This document shows positions 57,500-64,000 of a stretch of DNA of 64,000 bases, piece after piece. Every line of letters begins with the position of its first letter. Within the stretch, counting starts at the first letter, position 1. The notes beneath the pieces are model-generated. The model searched no databases. It was not told the DNA's origin and worked only from the letters and a program-made list of their open reading frames with translations. The DNA is from Pelomyxa schiedti. Lineage: Eukaryota > Evosea > Pelobiontida > Pelomyxidae. The stretch spans positions 2,905 through 66,904 of the forward strand of contig JAHLWZ010000851.1 in the NCBI GenBank assembly GCA_020536535.1, read 5' to 3'. Position numbers and translations under genes: made by a program.

Positions 57500-60400
57500 T
57501 CAGTTGAGCTTTTGTTTTCTGGTCCTGTTGTTACCCTTTTTTGTGTTGTCTTTGGGGGGTTGTGGTTGGAGACCTGTGGTGGCGGGCGCGGCAACGAATT
57601 CAATCTCGTGATTGGCTGTGGTAGTATCCAGTGCGGCCAGTATGCCATTGACAGAAGTTGTTATCTCAAAGAGAACGCCGAGGGGCTCGAACCGCCATCC
57701 CACTTCGCCGTGCTCAACCCGCAGTGTGATGTTGGGGTCTCCCTGCATTTGAATTGCTGTTAGTCAAGCAACGAAAGTACCACAAACACACGGCGGCTGC
57801 AATTCTTCGGAGGTTACTTAGCAATGTGGCATGGCATATACGCATGCTTTGTACGTCACCTTTTAGCGTATGTGTGGGAGGAGGGAGTTTGTTGGCATGA
57901 TGTGAGTGCCAAAGAGATACAAACCAAAGTGAATTTCGGTACGGAAGTGAGAATCGGTATTCTTAAAGTCATGCGGGTTCATATAAGTGGGGCAAAGTTG
58001 CATTGGCAGCACAGCAACCCGAGCAAATCGCACAATGTTTGCACCAATGGTTGCTTAAATACAGTTGAGTCTCATACAACAAAAGACCCCACTTAGGGGA
58101 AATGGGTTACCTGACAAAACATCCCAGAGCTCATTACCAACCAAAGTCAGTTGGGCATGTTTTACCGTTAAATCTGTTGTAATTGACCTTGGAAAAAAGG
58201 ACCAAGAAAGCATTACCTGCTTGTTTCCTGCCCTCTACATGGAAACTGAGACCATGGCCAGCAATGCGATGAGATAGTTGTGCAGTAACTTTTGTTACAT
58301 GACAAACTGGTGTTGGATCGAGGACGGGAGCTGCCTTCCAGCTGGTCATTGAAGGTTAGAGGCTATTAAAGATGGAACTTATACCTTGACCGCACTATTT
58401 GGAGAGCCTGTATATACAAGAAACAGGATACAGGGATAACAATGAAGAATAGCCAGCGAATTCCAACTTTGTAAACAACAAAAAGAGGCCACGCACCCCA
58501 GATGGCAAGAATTGGGAACATAAGCAACTCCCCTTTTCAGTGAATTGGTTCCGCAATACAATTATCTTTGTGATACCCAAGAACAGAACTCTTCTAAAGC
58601 TGAAACACTTCATAGTAAGTTTCGCCAGAATCATCCTATACATTCCCCACATCTTTCCGGAAAAGATTCTGCTCACCAGCCATACATAGCAACCAATTGG
58701 CTGGAATAGAGGGGCATGCTTTTCACTTACTGGGTTGAAATTAGTTGGTATAAATTTGGTGAACTCTTCCTCACTTGTAAAAAACGACCAAAGGGCGGAT
58801 ATAACAATAGGCATCCAAGCGCATTGTATGATTACAGTTTCCGGTGTAATCTGGTACATAAAACTTTGGATAGAAGAGACCGTTGGTATTTCACTGGGCA
58901 GTACAGTGCCAACACTATGAACGGTGTTAAATAGAAGAAGAATGAAAGGAAAAACCATATCGACAGTGTCTCACAATCGTGGTGGATTCTCCTGAAAGGT
59001 ATGAAATTGAGAAGTTTCCATGTTGCCGGTGAATGTTACCCAATTAGATCCCAAATAGTTGTTCTAAATGGAGAGGACAGAAGAGTAGGAGCAAGCATCC
59101 ATGTACAGCACAGCAGTAGGAAAATAGGTGTTGAAAAAATTTGTACAACCATACACACAGTCTCTATAATTCCGTAGAACATGGGAGGAGTAACTTGTTT
59201 TGGTGAAAAACAATGAAATAGAAAACTGGGATGTACAAAGCTTGATTTTTTCCCACAGAGGAGCACCGAAGGAAAGGAAAAACATTGGGATAAATACTAG
59301 AAGAGGTAAAGTCATAGATTATTTGAAGGGAGTGCTCACATAATGAAGCCACAATGAGTATAAAGATAAAACCACAGATAAGAATAAATGTCGCCACTGT
59401 AAGAGGTATCAAAGAATCCACAACTTCCCATGTGGAATTGAGTAAACTTTGATCTTGTTTGTTTAGAAAAAGAGTAAGGCAATATGGTGAAAACCAGTTA
59501 TGGCTCTTAGACCTATTGGGATAGAGTTTAAAAAGTAACCTAACAGTGTGTTAATTACCATGTGAGCAGAAATTATTGAAACTCTTTTCAGGTCCAGGTA
59601 TTACTTCATACAAAATCTTGTGGAAGGGCACACACATCCAACCCAGCAACTGCGTTGACAAAGGGTGAGAAGAGATTATTTTACTTGACAACTTACTTTA
59701 AGTGGCAGTAAAAGGAAATGAACAATGTGATAAATAGTTGCTTCTACAGTCCTAGAAATCTCGAAACGAAACAGGGACATTGAGAATGGGAAAGAATCTA
59801 AACCGAATTCGGTTGAAGAAAGTGTGTAGGCCTACAGTCCCACAAAAACACAAAAGGTGAACAAGAAGAGCCGAGTTTGGGGTTTGACACTACCTTGCGA
59901 TACATCAGGGAGAGTGATGTTGACTTTCTGTCTATTGCAGAAAAATGGATGTGGCAAATAGAAACCATGTGAACAAGCATTTTAAGCCCGTCGAAGATAG
60001 TGAGGAATGCAAATGGCAACAAAAGAAGTGAAAGTAGGTCCAGGAGTAAAAGAAGGATTGTCCTCGTGGATGCAAGATAATACGCTCTAGTCTACACACC
60101 AAACTTCAGTTCAGAGTTGAGGGACACAAAGATACCTTGCGGTATTCAGACCAGAAATCACCAATAATTGGGAATGATGAATAATAATGGTGCACAAGAA
60201 ATACAAATGTATGGGCACGAATCAAAGTGCAAATATGGATGGTGGCTAGAATCATTAACAGTGAGTATAAAACGAAGAAAAGTGCCTGCTGTTGTTGCCA
60301 CGATATCAAAAATCACAAGTCCACACATTCGCGCCATGCTCCACCTAATGGCCCACAGGTTTTTATCCTTTACAGAGTCAAAGGTTAAAACGGAATCGCC

Positions 60401-63400
60401 GCTGGTACCTTCTTTATTTCATATACAAGGCAAGGTATTCGCCACATAGTCACCAAAACTACTAAGCCTGTTAATACAAAAGGCAAATCAATCAGCCACT
60501 GTAAGAATTCTATGCAAATAGCCTTGTGCCAGTTATCCCCACGCTCCAACTTGGAGGGTTGTTAAAAAAACAGTTGGAAAATAGGGAATTACCTTCTTGT
60601 ACATCTCCCACAAGAACGGAATTCTCCACAAAGTGAGGACCATCACTAGCAACAACACAAAAACAGGAGCATCAATCAATCCAAGTGCAAAACTTTTTAG
60701 GCATGCATATCTTCTCTCTGTGGCATTTTCGTACTATTGTTTATTAAGCAGTCGAGAATTAGAGCGGGAATTGGGAATACTTCTGTCCATGAGCGATAAA
60801 GTAGAATGGGTATCCTCCAGAAACAAATCATGCCGCAAATGCAGAATGGGATGTCCACAATAAGCTGCCATAGTTGGTTGAATATCATATTTTGTTTGTT
60901 GTCTTCCAATGATGCCTTAGCACACAAGCTCAGAACAAGCGAACAGACGTAACAATCAGAACCTCTTTCAATTCCCGGTACAATGTCAAGCATCTCCAAG
61001 ACATGAATACAAGTGCACAAGCTATCACTGCAGGGAAGTCCAAACAAATTTGCAAAGCTTGATACGCAATGAGTTTCTTGCGATCCCACTCGCCCATGGG
61101 CTATTTTTTCCCCTATCAGAGAATAAAAGAGAGAAAGTGGCAATACAGCTCTTAGAATGTGCTTGAGCATATAGTAACGCCATGGAGCAAGTAGAATGAA
61201 TATAGTCAGCAAGAAAAATGGAAGATCAACAATGAACAGTGCAAACTGAACAAATGTGACCCAATGCCTGAGGGCCAAGTAAGGAAAGTAGGAAAAGGGA
61301 AACAAGGTAACATACCACAGAGAGAGGAATTTTGTTGACACATAAGCCTGTTGGGGCGCAGGATTTTCGTCATTATCTGGAGACTTCGGTTGTGCTTTAC
61401 CAAGGTCAGGATTCAGATAAATCTTTACGTTTGTTAGAGGACAAGAAAATCAAAAATGGGAGAAGTGTGGTAGGGGAACTAACAGCTTTTAATTGCTGGT
61501 AGAGTGTTCTTGCACGCCAAATAGTGACAAACACAACAAGAGCACACAAAGCTGCTGGTACATCCACCAAGAGTAAGAAGAATTGCCTTACTATTGCACG
61601 GCGGATGTCTCCGCGGGTGTGTGCCTAAAGTGTGTTCAACATGGGTTGGGTTTCAATAGAATTACCTTGCGTAGAGCTCGAACTAAAACCATAGACCTCC
61701 ACAAGGTTATCCACACAAACAACGACATAATCCAGAACGGTAAATCAAGAATGTCAACAAAGAGCATTAAAAAGTGGTGGTATATAGATTGCTTGACGGG
61801 GTTCCGTTTCTTTATTTGTGTTAGAACACAGAAAGTGCAGAAAAACTACCTTAAATATATCGTACAGAAGTAATGGAAGCCGCCAAACAGTCAAGACAAT
61901 AATGACTAGACAGAAAATAGCAGGAAGATCACACAAAAAATCTAGGAAGAGAGAGATGATGTATCCTTGGTAGGAAATTGATCTCCACTGTAGATGCTGC
62001 ACTGCATGTAAGAAACAGGTTAAATGCACAAGTCACTGTACATGGGGATTGCGGTTCAAAAGCCTCGCTTTGTACACAGTAAGTATCAATACCACAGTAC
62101 ACAATATAGTGAAGATATCGACAAGAATGAACCAACATTGCTCCAAAACCAATATTCTCCTTTCTACAGCTCTTGTTTGCTTCGTAATGTTAATGAGGAA
62201 ATGGAAGAAACGTCATACATTATAGAAATATCGGATTGTATAAGTGCGGTACAAAGAGCAAAAGGCAATTATTCCAAATGGGATGCAAAGCCAATCTAAA
62301 AGAGACCGACCAAACTGGAACCAACACGTTTTGCGTTTTACTGAAAGAGTTCCAGCCTTAAAACCGTCATAAGGGGGGGCTGGGGGTAATAGTAATACCC
62401 GTGCAAATTTATGAATGATAATTCGCCATCTCCATGGGGTTGTGCAAAGAACAAATACACCCATGACCCAGAAGACGCAATCAAGTAAAACAGAAAAAGC
62501 AGAATGCATCTAGGATTGTTTACTGGGAAAAAAGATAGATATGGGCAGAGAAGATACAATGAAGCCACGTATTCCAAAATCATATGAAAAGTCATAAAAT
62601 ATTTTATTTGGCGGATTAAACTTGACGCCCGCTAGAGCCTTTACAGAATCAGTAATGAAGAGGACAAAAAAAGGTCTTGTACTCGGCACAGTCTTTGATA
62701 GATTCTCTGATATCTCCACACTGTAAGAGTAACAAACATGAAACAACCAAAGGTAGCCAAATCCACAAAACTCATCAACAACTCAACTGTTGTGCATTAG
62801 GTCATAGTGACAACAGCATAAGAGGTTTGACAACCAAAGATGTGGTTTCGCACAGAAATAGTATGAAGGTGAGCTTTGCGGAAAGGGATCAAGGATAAGA
62901 CAAATGGGATCCTTTTAATTGTTGGGGTCATAGAACAGAGGTTGGTGTTGAACCTCACGATGAGCAACATCTCTGCTATCACACACACAAAAGCAAGAAG
63001 GTCAAGCTGGGAATCCAACACTGCAAAAAAGTATTTGTCCGCATTATCCCTTGAGGTAATTTAAGAAGAAACTGATTGGATAGTGACATACCAGCGCAAC
63101 TTCCTCTTTTTCATCCAATAAAGGCCATAGAGCATGGCACCTGGTGTTAAAGTCACTAAGCAGCAAGAAAGCAAGGCACGTTACCTGCAGTTGCGAAAAA
63201 ACACAACACAGCAGCAATAATAGATGACATTGCGTAATTGACAGCGTAGCATACACTCAATACCTGGCATGCCAGGAGCGGAATTGCGAGTGTGGCCAGT
63301 AACCATCGCAATGGGAACATCAAGGCGTGTTTGATGTACTCGCCTGAATCCTCCTCGAATACGCGATGACATACGAGACCCTACGTTATGAGCTCATTTT

Positions 63401-63566
63401 AAGAAAAAAAAAAAGTTACGGTCCACCGCGTCTTGGACTGAGAAAAACAAACCTTTGTGAGGCGATAGTAGCAATAAAAGGGTAGATCTAACAGGAAACA
63501 AACAGCACCGACACACCACCCCAACGCCACCAAGGCGTGCACGACAAGGGGCGTTTCACCCGGCAT
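57500..63566 (-). CDS. giant multi-pass membrane protein built from a repeated LDLP...WR module
   Basis: The gene starts at 63566 with MPGETPLVVHALVALGWCVG and LLDLPFY. Across about 6 kb, exon after exon encodes a hydrophobic helix with the same pattern: L/V-D-L/I/V/F-P, about 12-16 hydrophobic residues, then W-R-x-x-x-L. Clear copies lie near 61920 (CDLPAIF, then WRLPLLLY), 61740 (LDLPFWI, LWRSMVL), 61570 (VDVPAAL, IWRARTLY), 61210 (VDLPFF, PWRYYML), 61000 (LDFPAV, SWRCLTLY), 60830 (VDIPFC, FWRIPILLY), 60640 (IDAPVF, LWRIPFL) and 60460 (IDLPFV, MWRIPCLVY). Looser copies are seen on either side. Hydrophilic C-terminal exons end in a basic tail (TRKQKLN). No named family is known to me. It may be more than one gene. 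Confidence 0.65.
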
Positions 63567-63771
63567 TCGGTTAAAATAATTTTCTTCTCATTTGTGGCAT
63601 TTCGTCCTCCCAGGAGTGTCTGGTAATGGGACACGCTGACTCACTCACGGAGCTCACACAGCGTTACGCGGTACATGACACTTTTTGCCTGACATACCTG
63701 ACAAGTGTACCCCTTCAGGAGCAGTAGATAAAAACCGAACAACAAAAAAAAAAAAACACTGAGCTCGAGAC

Positions 63772-64000
63772 ATGGCAACGGACGTTTTTTCCGGTGTGAG
63801 GAACGAGTGCGCTAAGAGCAAGAAGAGTTGTATGATTGACTACGAAAATCAGTCCAACAGGAAAATCGTGCGGAGGTGAAGGCGGATTTTTTTTTCTTTT
63901 TTCCCAAATATGCATTTCTCAATGGTTATCAGGTACATCGATCTTCCTGGTGGAATGTGGGTGTCCGAGCCTGCCGCTGCTATTCCCCCTTCAAATGTTG
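63772..64000 (+). CDS. 5' part of an unidentified gene, cut by the right edge
   Basis: Exon 1 from ATG at 63772 encodes MATDVFSGVRNECAKSKKSC and CMIDYENQSNRKIVRR. An intron of about 60 bases with a T run joins in phase to YIDLPGGMWVSEPAAAIPPS and continues off the end. The pattern of ENQ..R...Y then G.W...P...IPP suggests a small beta-sandwich domain, but the family cannot be fixed from this fragment. It is divergent from the membrane-protein gene, with about 200 bases between the starts. Confidence 0.6.

Noticed and set aside
1-64000. tRNA, rRNA, transposons, CRISPR arrays
   Set aside because: None could be recognised by eye on either strand. A tRNAscan and repeat search would be needed for a firm negative.

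Overview
The window is nuclear DNA of a compact eukaryotic genome. Genes lie on both strands, often a few hundred bases apart, and most are cut by GT-AG introns of about 40-90 bases, so single open frames are fragments and genes were rebuilt by joining frames at splice sites. Nothing prokaryotic, viral or transposon-like was seen. The gene set (plexin-like receptor with a RasGAP domain, FYVE RhoGEF, TORC2 Sin1, LIM protein, TTD14-type ATPase, GATA factor, NC2-alpha) suits a free-living amoeboid or flagellate protist, perhaps from Amorphea. That placement is inference.

Layout. 0.1-8.4 kb: secreted pyroglutamyl peptidase (-), ammonium transporter (+), GATA factor (+), secreted GH35 beta-galactosidase (+), small GPI-type surface protein (-). 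8.7-20.3 kb: Pro-rich coiled-coil protein (-), ubiquitin E1 (+), a long chromatin protein with CDCA7-type zinc finger, DDT, WHIM-like region and two PHD fingers (-). 20.4-29.1 kb: two small uncertain genes, CTF8 (+), PHO80-type cyclin (+), plexin-like RasGAP receptor (+). 29.3-38 kb: eIF2-alpha with unusual tails (+), four-TM protein (-), ribosomal eS12 (-), Sin1 (-), RGG protein with a degenerate pseudouridine-synthase fold (+). 38.1-52.3 kb: FGD-like RhoGEF (-), zinc/coiled-coil protein (-), intronless GNAT (-), unknown Pro/Ser-rich protein (+), TTD14-like ATPase (+), intronless GC-rich unknown (-), LIM protein (-). 52.3-64 kb: ankyrin-SAM protein (-), NC2-alpha with a long tail (-), giant repeat multi-pass membrane protein (-), and the start of an unidentified gene (+) at the right edge.

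The most striking feature is in the ankyrin-SAM gene. Between two ankyrin repeat exons, 53715-54861 on the minus strand holds eighteen consecutive 3-base exons and one 6-base exon, each with AG before and GT after, separated by introns of 41-92 bases. All are phase 0. The last four encode exactly the residues that complete a canonical 33-residue ankyrin repeat, so the array has protein-level support. The other fifteen codons would add a loop, and any of them could be skipped without breaking the frame.

Functionally the window mixes housekeeping (E1, eIF2-alpha, eS12, CTF8, NC2), signalling (plexin-like, RhoGEF, Sin1, cyclin, LIM), surface or secreted hydrolases and nutrient uptake (GH35, peptidase, AMT). 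No operon-like logic is seen. Exon joins were made by eye and individual splice sites may be off.
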